From contig JAPDRN010000021.1 in assembly GCA_030247855.1 (NCBI GenBank), positions 124,001-188,000 of the forward strand: 64,000 nucleotides of DNA, written 5' to 3'. The notes beneath the pieces were generated by a model. The model ran no database searches, was not told where the DNA came from, and saw nothing but the letters and a program-made list of their open reading frames with translations. The stretch comes from Knufia peltigerae. Taxonomy: Eukaryota; Ascomycota; Eurotiomycetes; Chaetothyriales; Trichomeriaceae. This document shows positions 11,172 to 23,271 of this stretch, piece by piece. Position 1 is the first letter of the stretch, and every line of letters starts with the position of its first letter. The position numbers and the translations under genes were made by a program.

Positions 11172-11785
11172 TGTTGTAGCACAAGAGTCTTCTTATACTG
11201 TCATTTGAAATAATGTGATAAGGATCAAGAAGCTCCGCTTGTCCATTATCACCAATGATGTCGTGCGGAAAGCCTCGTCTCGTGGATATCCAACAAAAGG
11301 GGATTTGTTTGATACAATGGCAGGGCGAGTAGTGAGCGTGATAGTTGCTGACTTATTTACCCAGAAAACGTCCAGATAGTTTATTACAGAAACAAACAAG
11401 GGACTCCTTAGATGACACGATCATGTCTTATCTCTCGTGAGCACGCAAGGTTGTGATATCAAATGGACGCAAATCAAATACCATGGAGTAAGCCGGTCAA
11501 CCACCGAAGCAATATCGGTCTCAAGATTCTCCGGACTCCGATGTCTAAATACTTCAACGTAGATTCTCACTCGACGACTCGAGGCGCTACTCTGGTATAC
11601 ATCGTCAGTACAAATTCAAAGAATACATCTCACATCTCAATACCCCGTAGCTTTTCCGCTTTCAACTACCGCAGGGTGCGACTCTAACACGAGCGTCAAA
11701 CTTCGGGTAAGGACACAGCGACTGCAATCATTGAATAGGGTAAGATCGTTACGTGGTACACTATGTTACAAGGACAAGTTCTTCC
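11172..11785. other. Intergenic, nothing recognised
   Basis: Upstream region of the POT gene and 3' flank of the next minus-strand gene. Only short chance frames are present. Confidence 0.5.
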
Positions 11786-13576
11786 TCATCCTAGGCGCAC
11801 CTTTCGCCATAGTCTCAAGCACTCCAACATATCTGCACCCCCCTTTCCGTGGCCGGTGTTGGATTCCGTACTCTCGCTCACAATAGCTACAAGGGCTGCA
11901 GCAAAGCAAAACGCCGTCTTATTCTCCTCGAGCAGTTTTACTTGTTGCTTCTTCATGCCTCCCGCTGCGGCCCAGGACTGCCACTCGTCGAGGATCTTGG
12001 AGATTTTCTTTGCCTCACCTTCGTCGTTGCTGCTTCGGTCGACCACAAGGAGATAGAGCACAGCCTCAGCAACTTGGTCCACCGTCCACTCGCGACCTAC
12101 TTCGCCTTGTTGGATCAGCCAAGCGAGACATGCCTCGGAGACGGCCTTGATGCTCATGCGGGGACTCCCGATTGCTTCTTGAAGGCGACGCTCGATGCGC
12201 TCTTCACGGGCCCGGAACGACTCAGTCATATCGTTCATTTGATCGCGTCGCTCGGCCGCTTCTCGGTTCATGCGGTGTATTCTCGCTTGCTCAGGGGCCA
12301 TGGTGGCTTCGAGTCGTTCGGCAGCAACTCGTGCCTGGAAACGTTGCAAGTGCTTGTTCGACATGTTGATTGTCGCATCACGTAATGCGCTCTCCGGTTC
12401 CGACGACCATTGCGGCGCGTCTGTTTCGGCGAGGATGCCTAGTGTTACTAGGATGCCGCAGGGGATCGACTCTTTACGGACAAATGTTCGAACGTCCGCT
12501 GGGATGTCAAATGCCCACAGGCCGCCGTTGGACTGTTTGCGGGATAGTAAGGCTGATGATGCACATGTGAACCAGAGAGATGCCATCGACCGTTCATATG
12601 TTGGAAAGGGTTCACTGATAAAACCTGTCTCAATGTGCTTTTGTTCCCAGTGGACTCGTTGCACGCGGTTATCTTCTGTTCGGAACCGAAGACTCGAGCT
12701 ATCCATGCTGTATTTGTCTGCGGCTTTCATTTCCTCGATTCGAGATGGTAGATCTTTGGTTTCCTCCTTGAGCTTGTCCCGTGGCTCGAGTTGTTGGGGC
12801 TGGTCGAGTCGTCCCCAGCCTGGAGGCAGACTCGCGACGCCTCGGGTATTTGCCAATGCAGCCATTTCTTTCGTCCATCGGATGGTGACACTCAGGATTC
12901 CGTCGCTCTCATCTGGCACGGTTGTTCTCAACACCCAGTCTGTATTCCTTCCCGTCTTGTCTTCCTCATCTCCTGGCTTGCGTAGAAGGACCGTTCCAGC
13001 AGGAGTCCACAATCCGCCCGACTTGAGTTTTTCCCAACCCATTGCGTCAGGTATAGCACCCCAGTCGAGCAGGAAATGGATGAGTTCAGAAAATTCAGTC
13101 TCGGCAGGTGGTTCGCGAAGCTCATCTTCATATTGTATCCTATACAGTTTTCTGCCTACGATCAACCTCTTCCAGTGGAACGCCCTCCAACTGCCACCAC
13201 GGAGGAACCCCAATACGCGGCCTTCCTCCATCATGCTCATTGTAGTTTCCGCCCTTCCTAGCAGTCTGTGATCTTCCTCCGTCTGATCCTCACCCGCGTC
13301 GGTAGACTTCCAGTAGTCGTCATGGTTTCTCTCCAGTGGTGCAATGGTGTATCTAGGCAATTCCACCTCGATGAGACTTGTCATGGGAGAACTTCGAATG
13401 GTAAAACCATCGTTGGGGCGGGTCCTGCTGACTGGTCGGTGACCGTGTCTGAGCAATGAAGCGCGGATCCGTCGTTGTGTGAGGACCGCGAGCATAAAAG
13501 TGTAGAGGATGGGTAACACGCCGAGGACGGCCAGCGGAACACCCACGTAAGTGATGATGTCTGTGGCAGACGCCAT
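11786..13576 (-). CDS. Conserved-looking hypothetical protein with N-terminal membrane anchor
   Basis: Single exon from ATG 13576, 596 residues. I do not recognise a named domain. Residues 8-32 (YVGVPLAVLGVLPILYTFML) form a strong transmembrane segment, followed by a basic stretch (QRRIRASLLRHGHRP). The rest is soluble: a Trp-rich middle (FLRGGSWRAFHWKRLIVGRKL) and a charged helical part with many Arg/Glu near residues 420-490. The topology suggests a protein anchored in an inner membrane with a large cytosolic domain. The full-length open frame, ATG start and amino-acid composition support a real gene. Function is unknown. Confidence 0.75.
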   Translation of the reverse strand: MASATDIITYVGVPLAVLGVLPILYTFMLAVLTQRRIRASLLRHGHRPVSRTRPNDGFTIRSSPMTSLIEVELPRYTIAPLERNHDDYWKSTDAGEDQTEEDHRLLGRAETTMSMMEEGRVLGFLRGGSWRAFHWKRLIVGRKLYRIQYEDELREPPAETEFSELIHFLLDWGAIPDAMGWEKLKSGGLWTPAGTVLLRKPGDEEDKTGRNTDWVLRTTVPDESDGILSVTIRWTKEMAALANTRGVASLPPGWGRLDQPQQLEPRDKLKEETKDLPSRIEEMKAADKYSMDSSSLRFRTEDNRVQRVHWEQKHIETGFISEPFPTYERSMASLWFTCASSALLSRKQSNGGLWAFDIPADVRTFVRKESIPCGILVTLGILAETDAPQWSSEPESALRDATINMSNKHLQRFQARVAAERLEATMAPEQARIHRMNREAAERRDQMNDMTESFRAREERIERRLQEAIGSPRMSIKAVSEACLAWLIQQGEVGREWTVDQVAEAVLYLLVVDRSSNDEGEAKKISKILDEWQSWAAAGGMKKQQVKLLEENKTAFCFAAALVAIVSESTESNTGHGKGGADMLECLRLWRKVRLG

Positions 13577-14327
13577 GCTGAGCGTGCAATTGAAATATTG
13601 GCAGTGCGTTTCCGGACTGTTGGGCTATCATAATTCAGTTAGCATCATCAGCATAGACATAGACAGCCCAGGAGGCTGCGATTCAATCTTCATCTAGGTT
13701 TTCAAACAGCACCCACAGAGGGATGTTCAGGTTAACCAGAATCCATTCCTGGCCCCCTCGGGCTAGTCTCCGAGTGGGCGCAGTCAGGTTATGCAACTCT
13801 TTACTCCGTAATGCTCTCCTCAAGCTTCACTTTGTAAGTGAGAAAAGGGGTAGTAAGGAAATGCACTCGCTGCCCTATTCCTTTTCTTTCGCTGACTCAT
13901 TCAGACACAAGTATTGTCTAAGCGGCGACTGTAAGAATTTAGGTAACCGCTGTAGGGCGCGTTGCTGGCGTCGTTTAACTAGAAAGTTACGCCCCGGCCA
14001 ACGATTTAGGCGACCACCACCTGCCTCTTATAGTGGTCTTCAGCCCTATTGAGCCCTAATGCGTCGCTTAACAAATAACTAAATACTGTACTTACCGCTA
14101 GTTACGCTACATCCGTGCATTCTTGGCTTCCACTCGAAAGATGAGATCAAAATCAGCTTCATACGACTGACGGTAGACATTCAGCAAGTGCCTCGCGCTC
14201 CTTTACACCATGATAGAAGTTTTCCATTCCCTGAAACAGAGCGCCTTTTGAATATACCACAGGTGCATTGGCTTTTGGCCTAAGTGCGCCCAACCTCGCA
14301 TCAACATCACTTGGCTCCTTAGGGGCG
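13577..14327. other. Divergent intergenic region, possible decayed element
   Basis: It lies between the minus-strand anchored protein and the plus-strand Zn2Cys6 gene. The part at about 13920-14110 has many in-phase stops and no coding frame. TACTCCGTA occurs at 13802-13810. No clear inverted terminal repeats were found. Confidence 0.4.
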
Positions 14328-16547
14328 ATGCCCAGCTCACGCATCACACGCTCTTCTCGACGTCAAAATGCGAGCTGTGATCAATGTCGGCACTCGAAAC
14401 GTCGCTGTTTGTTAGAAACTCCCAACAATGAAGGCGATTCCAGTAGTAGCATCTGCTTCAATTGTGAAAGGTTGGGATACACATGCACTTTCAACTTTGC
14501 GGCATCCCAATCCAAGGGACGAGCAGACAGGAAAGCACGACTGAATGACTCTCAGGCTTCGAGCTTAACACCACAATCATCGGACTCGAGCAGAACCGTC
14601 CGTAATGGCATTGTCAATGAGGTTTCAGCCATTGAAACTTCAATGGCTTTCGATCCTGGTGACAGTGATTTGTTACCTTGGCTTGATTTCGACCTAGATG
14701 GCATCGATCAATTCGATTTGTCTACGTCGCTATTACTCCCCCAAACCACAGATTCCCTTGCACTATCTGGTGATGTTGTTCCATTGGCGTCACCGCAGAA
14801 CCATTCGCAATACAGAACAAGATCAGTCGTTGGCTGTGCATTCAACAGCCCAACGCACCTGCTGAATTCCAAATCAAATGCGACTATCCTTGACGAGCAC
14901 TTGTCTCAGATATACGAAACGATAACTGTTGGAGCTGGTTCGGTCTTCTTGGACTACAATTGCAACATGTATACAGGCCGATATCGATACGAATTGGAAG
15001 AGAACATTCCACCCTCGCATGTCAAGTATTCCGCTTCCGTGTGGGAAATTCACAACAAGGGTCTCCCAGACTCAGATCCATATTCTAATGCTCCGCGAAT
15101 CGCCTCTGCGCCATGTGCAGATACATCAGATTTGCAAGTACGATCGCAACGCCTACCCCTGGGAAGTACGACACCGAGGATGAGAGTAATCGGGGCTTTT
15201 CGCTTTCTAGATCATTTCAATGATTTATGGGGCATCCCACTCAGCTCAGCCGATAGGAAGCATTCTGACGAAATTCTCAAAGCGGTTCTGAGAGCATTCT
15301 CGTTTCAGTGGCTGTCAATGTCTGACACTATGTCACCTTTGGGGGCGTTTCTTTCAACGCCCAACGGAAACATACAGCAAGAGACTGAAGAATTCGTTGA
15401 TGCATGGCATAATGCGCGATCATTAATCAATGACTCCAGGTCAATTTACTCTTTCAGGGTGGTGTATGCTACTCTTCTCTTTGACACTATCGATGTGCCA
15501 CAAGAAATAACTGGCCCATCCGACCACGAGTTCCTCGACCTTGGTCTGGACAAGCTGTTAGCTCTGGAGGCACCTCTTCGCAAGTACTGTGCCACCCTAG
15601 GCCCTGTCTCTGAATACGCAGGGCTTGTCGAAGCAAGCTTGAACATTGCTCTGTGGTTTGGATATCTTCGAGACACAGTGGTGAGCCTCTTTACACAACG
15701 GCCATGCAGGATGCTAGATATCCCCAGGCAACGAAAATTCTCGTTGTCTCAGGCAGATATCATTAAAGTGGAAGGTGGCTTTCCTGATATGTGCAGAGAA
15801 GCACTCGCAAACTCCGCTCATCTATGGAGACAGATAAGTCGGTTCAAAAATGAGGCGTCAAGGACCAGCGAAACAGTAATGAAGTCTACTTCGTCGATTT
15901 TCGCAGCTATTGATGATTACGAAGCGACATACCATATCCTTCTGGACTTCCCTCTGGAAAGCACAGCGCATTTGCCCGTCGGCTCTACCAAGTTTTGGGG
16001 TATGTATCGGTCCCATTAGCGATTTTGTTGACGTCTGTGATACGGGAGATTTGCTAATACACTCGACCTAGTTGTACTGATGTTCTTTTGGTACCTCGGA
16101 GTCCTCGTTGTCACTGATACTGTACAGTCTATGACAGCCAGCAACGAAGTTGTGTACCAAAAGTTCGTCTCGATGCTTCGGCATCATCAGCAGCAAGCCA
16201 TTTCAGCACTCACACGAACGGTAGAATGCGTGAGAACATTACCAACTCCGGGAGCATGGAAGCCAGATAGTGGCTTGAGCGCCGACATTCCAATCACTGC
16301 GTGTCATATCACGCCCGCCATGGTGGTGGCAACCCTTAAGATGGCAATTGCACAAAGCATCGACCTTCAATTACTTTCCGATTCTGGGCTGATATTCGAT
16401 GGCGTTTGGGATCATCAAGTCCGTATCCTTATGAAGGCTCTTGTCTCCCTAAAAGTTACCGTGAGTGGGTCAAGGATTGCAGGTGTAGCTCTTCAACAAT
16501 TGATGAGAGATCACGGGGACATCCTGTCTGAATGCTGGTCTACCTAA
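14328..16547 (+). CDS. Zn2Cys6 transcription factor 1
   Basis: Two exons: 14328-15999 and 16072-16547. The 72-nt intron has a GTATGT donor, GCTAATAC branch site and CTAG acceptor. The open frame runs further upstream but only through a TTG codon, so the first ATG (14328) is chosen, giving 715 residues. The DNA-binding Cys residues are C17, C20, C27, C43, C46 and C53. The loop between the third and fourth Cys has 15 residues, longer than usual. The remainder is a helical regulatory region without a motif I can name. The factor should bind DNA in the nucleus. Its targets are unknown; no obvious biosynthetic genes lie next to it. Confidence 0.85.
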
Positions 16548-17057
16548 AATCTTGTGTTTCAAGCTTCGTTACCAGCGAGTTCCGAGGCCCAAACAAAACC
16601 CCAGCAGAAAACGAGAAAACGAGAAAACGCGCAGTCGGCTCCGACCCCTGGTGTTGTCAACGCACGGGCCACGTTTGATATTGGTACCTTTTTCGCTACC
16701 ACCACTACCCCTTGTCCATGCAAACACAAGTCTTTGTTCCTGCAACAAAGATTCCAAGATCAACCACAAATGATTAACGAAATCGCTACGACAGCGCAGC
16801 ATTAGGCCGAGTCCAGCATTGTTTTGACCCCTACTTGAGAAGGGTCGGGCCCGATCTCGCAATCGAAGACTCTCATAGGCCACACTGCGTTTACAAGTGT
16901 CGGCAAATGTCGGCAAGAACACAGCCAATTCTTCTATTTGTATAAATATGAACGACAGGTTCGAACTACGAGGTACTTGAGCTTCCGGAGATTTTGATTT
17001 CCATTTCAATTCTCTGTCAGACCTTGAAAAGTTTTGACCCACCGCAACACTACCAAA
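16548..17057. other. Intergenic with promoter of the hydrolase gene
   Basis: It contains a CCAAT motif near 16924 and TATAAATA at 16941-16948, about 115 nt before the hydrolase ATG. Two small plus-strand frames at 16552-16805 show no family. Confidence 0.5.
16941..16948 (+). promoter_or_regulatory. TATA box of the alpha/beta hydrolase gene
   Basis: TATAAATA lies 110-117 nt upstream of ATG 17058, with a CCAAT motif about 15 nt further upstream. Confidence 0.5.
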
Positions 17058-17899
17058 ATGTCAAAACCTGCAATTGTCCTTGTCCCCGGAGCGTGGCACA
17101 AGCCCCAGCACTACAAGAAAGTCATCAACGGACTACTCAAACTCAGCTACGACGCTGTCGGTGTATCACTGCCTTCGGTGGATGCTAAGCCAGCAACTCC
17201 TTCGTGGGAGAAGGACGCAGCAGCTGTTAGAGAGGCTGTGTTACAGAAACTGGATGCGGGCAAGGATGTCATTACCATAGGACATTCATATGGTGGTCTT
17301 CCGATGGGTGAAGGCGTCAAGGGCTTGGGCAAGAAGGCGCGAGAAGCGCAGGGCTTCAAGACCTCTGTGACGAGGCTGATATATATGTGTTCTGTGCCAG
17401 TCAAGGAGGGCCAGATATTCCAAGAGGCCTGCAAACCCGTTACTGAAGAGGAGATCAAGGCTGCAGAGATGCAAATGAAGACTATGAAGGCTGATGAGGT
17501 ATGTTGACCCTGTGGTTTCTTCAAGTGCAATTGTCACAACACTAACGACGAGGGTTTTAGGACGGTAACTTGGTGCCGACCGACAAAGAACTCGGCAAAG
17601 AGCGCTTATACAACCGCTGCGACCCCAAAGACGTGAAAGAAGCCTTGGAATTGATCGGATCACATTCTCTCGGTACATTGATCACGCCAGCCACATGGAC
17701 TCCATACAAAGAGATCCCGAGCACTTACATCGTCACCGAGAACGACCTTGCCTTGTTACCAAGCATCCAAGAACGAATCATCGCGGAAGCAGAGGGCGCT
17801 TTCCAAGTCGAACGATGTCAAGAGGGTCACTCCCCATTCTTGAGCAATCCGGACTTTATCATATCCTGCATCCGCAGGGCCGCAGGCGAGAATGTTTAA
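17058..17899 (+). CDS. Alpha/beta hydrolase (small esterase-like)
   Basis: Two exons: 17058-17498 and 17561-17899; the 62-nt intron has donor GTATGT, branch CTAAC and acceptor TTTTAG. The product has 259 residues. It begins with the strand and oxyanion segment IVLVPGAWHKPQHY, has the nucleophile elbow GHSYGG near residue 78, a late Asp in TENDLALLP, and the catalytic His in QEGHSPFLS. This triad and length fit the soluble AB-hydrolase family related to plant methylesterases and bacterial EstC. No signal peptide is visible, so it is likely cytosolic. Substrate is unknown. Confidence 0.88.
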
Positions 17900-18738
17900 A
17901 ATAAAGAGCCAGCCACGAAGAAAGCCCTCAAAACACACACATATATATATCTATATATATGTACAGCATTTTATACCGATGGTCTGAAACAAGGCTGAGA
18001 CTCTGTGCAATCATCATCTTGACGGCTTGCGACGATGATTGATTGCTAGTTGTCATCCGGTCCCCAATACATTCATCTCCACTCACCACAAACAACCGGC
18101 TCTCTTCTCTCGTGTGTATCAAACACCTTGTCCCTTCTTTGATTGTCCTTGAAAACGCACCAAAGACTTGCAGACCCTTCTCAAAAACGTGTTGCCTTTC
18201 AAGACAGGTAGGCATGTTTGGTATCTTCGCTTTCATCACTACGGCTATCTGCACTCGGGATATCACGAAACTCAACTTACATGCATTTACTACTCGTCTG
18301 TTGTTGTTGCCCAAGCTACTGCCCATTGCGCCATCTTTCCAAGCTGGAATTCTGTCTTCACACACCGCCACATGCGTTGCATGGTGTATGTGCATCCTGT
18401 GTTCATTAACCCTATATACATATTCACAGCCTTGTTTATTGCCCCTGTTACTTACTGCCTTGCCGCCGCGAACCACAACATCTACCACTTCCTCCTTCTT
18501 CCCCAGGTCTTCTTCTATCTCCCTCTCTCATCACCGATACCACTTACCAGAATCTCTTTCTGTCGCGACTCAAGCCTTGACTCATCGTCTCCTTGAACTC
18601 AGCATCGTGAAGACTGACCGCTTTTGGTTCGCTCTGGCACCTGATTTCCGTCCCAACACAGAAATCCCTCTCGATCGTGAGTACCATCTAGTGGAAACAA
18701 AGGTTTGACAGGCCTTATTCTCCTCTCAGTAAACAATC
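17900..18738. other. Intergenic and probable 5' UTR of the coiled-coil gene
   Basis: A TA-dinucleotide-rich patch at 17940-17962 follows the hydrolase stop. A likely 5'-UTR intron runs from about 18677 (GTGAGT) to 18729 (CTCAG), just before ATG 18739. The long plus frame at 18043-18708 starts at TTG and is rejected as coding. Confidence 0.45.
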
Positions 18739-20374
18739 ATGTACCGCCTTCTTCTGTCAGCGGCTCTCCAGCCATTCAAAATGCTGCCAGAGGCCATCAA
18801 ATACCCACTGACTAGCGTGGGAACATCTGCAATTGACGCCGTCGTCAAGGTGAGTGATGTCCGGCGTTTACCATGCGATAGACGCCAGTTTGAGACGCGT
18901 GGCTGACCATGACACCTAGAAACATCACACAACTCTTGACAACAAGAATGTTCCAGCACCATGCCCTCGACTGCCTCAGATCAAGACAGTCTCTGGAACT
19001 CTTACCGCCGAGGTGCAGAAATTTCTTCTTTCCGAAGAACGACAACCTCAAGTTGGCAAGTATGATTGGATCCTTGAAAAGGTGCAATCATCAATCAAAG
19101 GACTTGAGACGTCGAACCCCTTCCTGAAGCCCACAACACTGGTGGGACAACAACATGCAAGACGACAGCAATGCAGAACGTTGTTCCCTTCTGAAGTCGT
19201 TTTTTCAACGTGGACAAACAGCGTTGAGACTCGGGCTGGGACAGCAGAGCCCATCAGACAAACCACAACCTCTGCATACAGCGGACCTCCACCGGCAGTC
19301 GTTGCCAGTGTGCCAAGTCATCTTCAGAATGTGAATGACGAAGATGACTATCTCAGCGACTCTCAATCTGAGACTGAGACGACCGTCCACAACAACATCG
19401 ATGGACAAGCACCGTTCACATCTTCTGACAGTGACGATGCGAACGTCTCCCCACCTCCGCGTGGTCGGCTGAGCCTTCCTCGAACTCGGCCTCACGCCGC
19501 GGCTGTTGGCAACGGTTCTGACGATGCTCATCCGGCAAACAGTCATCGTGTCTTTGAATCAACCTCAACCGGTGTCGAAAGAGTCTTCTCCGATCCTAAC
19601 ACAGGATCGACAACCAGTTCGCCTCCTCCTGCGTCAGAAGGCAACCGTTTCGCATTCCCACAGCGTGATCCAGATCTGGAGCCTTTCCCAGACTTTGAAC
19701 AGTGTCAGCTGGCTGTGAAGGAGCAAGAGGTTGAAGACCTGCGTCGAGAACTCGAGCAGGTCAAAGCAACGGCACAGCGGGAGAAGTCTCGTCTCGAAAA
19801 GGAGACTAAGAACGTTCGACAGGCACTCCAGACCATGTCGATACAATTCCAAGAGGTCGACAGTCAATGCCAAGTGCTGGAACGAGAGAACGTGGAGCTC
19901 AGACGACACGTGCAAGTTCTCGACCAGCACAGATTGGACGCTGAAGGGACACGCCGTGACATGGCCGTGCACATTCAGCAGCTGGAGAACATCACTCGAC
20001 ATCTGGAAGAGGGCAACGCAGCCCTAAGACATCGAAATTCTTACCTCGAGGGCGTCGCTAGAGAACTTCAGGCGCGTGCTGATCTATCGGCCGCGTCGCG
20101 ACAAATGAATGCGGCTCTGCTCGACCAGGTGACGAGCAAGAAGGACGGCGAAGTGGAGAAGCTTCGTGGGCAAGTTGCGTCGCTCACCGAGCAACTTGAC
20201 CAGGTCACCGAGGAGAAGTGGGACCACTTCACCGAGAGGAATGACATGGAGGACGAACGGGACGATGAGCGCGCCGCCAGGGAGGAAGCTCAACGAGAGC
20301 TTGGGGAGGTTCGGCAGCAATTGAGGAGACTGCGGGAGCAGGGGCGGGAGAAGGAGCAGGAGCAGGGGAATTGA
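18739..20374 (+). CDS. Coiled-coil protein of unknown function
   Basis: Two exons: 18739-18849 and 18920-20374. The 70-nt intron has donor GTGAGT, branch CTGAC and acceptor CCTAG. The frame encodes 521 residues. The downstream exon alone would start at a GTG, so the upstream ATG exon is needed. The N-terminal ~110 residues are mixed (MYRLLLSAALQPFKMLPEA). A Ser/Pro/Thr-rich, probably disordered stretch follows (about 110-290). Residues about 294-515 form a long heptad-like coiled coil rich in Glu, Gln, Arg and Leu (VEDLRRELEQVKATAQREK). No enzymatic motif is seen. It resembles scaffold or filament-associated proteins only in general terms. Confidence 0.75.
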
Positions 20375-21054
20375 GGAGGGAGGTTTGGGTCCGACGACAG
20401 GGCCATTTAGGCTCTACTTACAGTGCTGGTTCATGGGAGTACGAAGTGAAGTTGTTGCTGGGATGAACATGAAGTCAGAGAGCTGATTTCCGGCGGCAGC
20501 GCATAGATTGCAAGGCTGCACAAATGCCTGTGTTGTTAGTGCTGATCAATTAGACAATGAAATCTACAATGCACCTAAAGATCGTAATTTAGCATGGCGA
20601 TCTGATTCCCGCACCAAAGTTGCGCCTGAAGTTCTTGAGTGAGATGGGCGATGTCGTTGAATTATGATACAGATCATGAGAGACTCTACAGAGAAAGAAG
20701 AGGCACTCATGATCTCCTCACAATATTCGCTGATCAACTATTGAATAATCTCGACACTATGCCTGTCCTTATCGTTCCGGGAATAAAGGCATTCCGAACC
20801 CGACTGGTTGATGCATTTCCTGAGGAACCATCTAACTGTATCGAGTATACCGCGGCTGTGCGAGGGCGAAGGTTGAGTCTACCCAAGCTTCGCCAGATTC
20901 CCGAGCCGACTGAAGGTCGTCCGAGGCTTCGAGCAGAGACCTGGTGACACGGTGAGAGGGTGTATTTAAAGCCTGCCTAACATGCTGCGCAATAAAAGGA
21001 ACTCTGTGACGGATCAAGCAGCCGAGTTTAATTCCTCACATACCGTAGTTGTCC
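20375..21054. other. Intergenic upstream of the P450 gene
   Basis: A TATTTAAAG element at about 20963-20971 lies some 85 nt upstream of the P450 ATG. The frame at 20639-20947 starts at GTG and shows no family. Confidence 0.45.
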
Positions 21055-22997
21055 ATGATGTTTGAAAAGTACCCGTCGTGGCTGAGGGCTACTTCTCATA
21101 TCACCCAGTCGAGAGCAATGATCGAGCAGATCTCACGGATTTCGTTGGGCCAGGGAGTTCTCCTACTGCTTGTAACCGTATGCTCAACCCCTCTTGTCAA
21201 AAAACTGTACCTAAGCTTACCGGTGTAATTAGGTGGTCTTGGTAAATCTCTGCCAGGCCATCTATAACCTCTACTTTCACCCTCTGGCCAGATACCCAGG
21301 ACCCAAGCTGGCAGCAGTGTCAGAGATATGGTTTTCGCGTGCTTGGTGAGAAGTTTTTATTTCTTTCTGCCTGGACTTGACCCTGGCTGAAGCTCGATTA
21401 GGACCGATGGACACCTTGCTCGTAAGCTGCAGGAAGCTCATCAAAAATATGGCGACGTCGTTCGCATAGCTCCGAATGACCTCGATTTTGTCTCTGTGCA
21501 AGCATTTCAAGATATCCACGGCCATGTCAAGAAAGGTCAAGCCGTATTTACCAAATCCGAGATGTACGACTCGTTTGATCCTGTTCCTGCTTTCCCAATC
21601 ATGCGCGATCCCAAGCAGCATGCCGAGGGGAGGCGCAAGTTTGCGCACGCTTTCAGTGCGACCTCCCTGTCGAAGCAATCCGGGTACATCATCAAGTACG
21701 TCGATTCTTTCATGAGCCAGATTTCCAAGCACGGCCAGGCAGAGGAAGGGATCGAGATCAGCAACGTAAGTGCATCGTTCTTGGTGGCGGCCCTTAGAAC
21801 GACTTTCTGAGGGCACGTACAATGCAGCCTTCATCATTCAAGAATGTTCATTAGTCGGGCGAATTCGTGGTCGTATCTAACTCCACTATAGTGGTTGAAC
21901 TGGTTGACTTTCGACATCATCGGGGACCTCGCTTTTGGGGATCCATTTGGTGCAGTTGAACAAGGTCTGCAGTTTTCTTTGCCGCGATTCATGATAGATT
22001 AGAAATGACTGACTTCAATCTAGCTTCACCGAGCCCAGAAATCGATCGCATCATCAATATCTTCTACACGGGCTCCCTGGGAGAGGTGCTGCGCCGCTTA
22101 CCATGGGCAAAGCTGATTGCACCGTTCATGCCATCGGTACGCAATCTATTCAAGGATTACAATGACCACCTCGAGTACGCTCTTCAGAAGATAAGGTCAC
22201 GCTTAGCCAGAGGAAATGATCGCGATGACTTTTTCGGCCATATCCTCAGTGATAAGTCGAACCCGCCGAATGAGTTGTGGCTTCGAGCAGAGGCTGAGAT
22301 TCTGCTGGCGGCTGGCACCGATACAACCGCAACTGGGCTCACCGGCATGACGTACTACCTTCTACAACAACCTCAAACTCTGAAGAGGTTACAGGAAGAG
22401 ATTCGATCCCACTTTGCGGACAGTAAAGACATAAACGAGTCGTCGACCGTACAGCTTCCATACCTGAACGCGGTAATCGAAGAAGCGTTGCGCCTCACTC
22501 CTCCGTTGCCAATTAACCTGCCGAGGAAATCTCCTGGGGCATTCGTCGATGGACAATTCATCCCGAAAGGGGTAAGTAGGAGCTCGAATACCTTTTCACT
22601 GCTCAAGTTCTAACGGGGATGGTGTGTCTCACTACAATAGGTCACTGTGGCCACCCACCAGTACACAACGCAGCGCCATCCCAAGTACTGGACTGACCCG
22701 GACGATTTTCATCCTGAACGCTTCCTTCCTGCTTCTCACCCTTTGTATGACCGACGGTTTGCCCACGATAACCTGGAGGCATCGAAGCCGTTTTTGGCTG
22801 GACGTCACACTTGCATTGGCAGAAATCTGGCGTACCTGGAGATGAGGATAGTTTTGGCCAAGCTAGTGTTCCTTTTTGACTGGGAAGCCACGTCGACTCT
22901 AGGGCCTGGCGGGGTTATAGATTGGAAAAGGGACTTGAGGGCAAAGTTCATGTGGGTTAAGCCACCACTTCGAGTTCGATACATCTCGCGTTCCTAG
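21055..22997 (+). CDS. Cytochrome P450 monooxygenase
   Basis: Six exons: 21055-21177, 21233-21345, 21402-21765, 21892-21964, 22024-22571 and 22641-22997. The joined frame encodes 525 residues. An N-terminal membrane anchor (VLLLLVTVVLVNLCQAIYNL) is made across the first splice. The proline-rich hinge is RYPGPKLAAVSEIW, the oxygen-binding helix has AGTDTTATG, the ExxR helix reads EEALRLTPPLP and the haem loop reads FLAGRHTCIG with Cys465 as ligand. It belongs to the ER-bound class related to CYP65-type tailoring enzymes. The fourth intron has an unusual GTCTGC donor. It heads a group with an SDR, a regulator and an efflux pump, which suggests a role in specialised metabolism or detoxification. 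Confidence 0.93.
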
Positions 22998-23271
22998 CCC
23001 GAGGGCTTTTTCAGGCGCGCTATATCAAGCACGAATTATTCCATCTATCAATTTTATTGTGGCGGTGAGAAGCTTCTAGCATGATTGTTGGATGTACTCT
23101 ATAACTTTTGCAAGATAATTGTACGGTGTGACTACCTATTCAGGTAAGCATTCAACGTCACCAGAACGTAGACGAGCTTTCTGCGGCAGGAAAAACACTC
23201 AAGAAGCGGAAAACGGGAAGGTAGGAATAAGAGCTTTTATCAAGAGTACTATTTTCGATCGAGAACTTGTA
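22998..23271. other. Short convergent intergenic region
   Basis: 3' flanks of the P450 (plus) and SDR (minus) genes. Nothing recognised. Confidence 0.5.

Noticed and set aside
18043..18708. 221-codon plus-strand open frame
   Set aside because: It begins at TTG, has no domain, and lies where the 5' UTR of the coiled-coil gene is expected.
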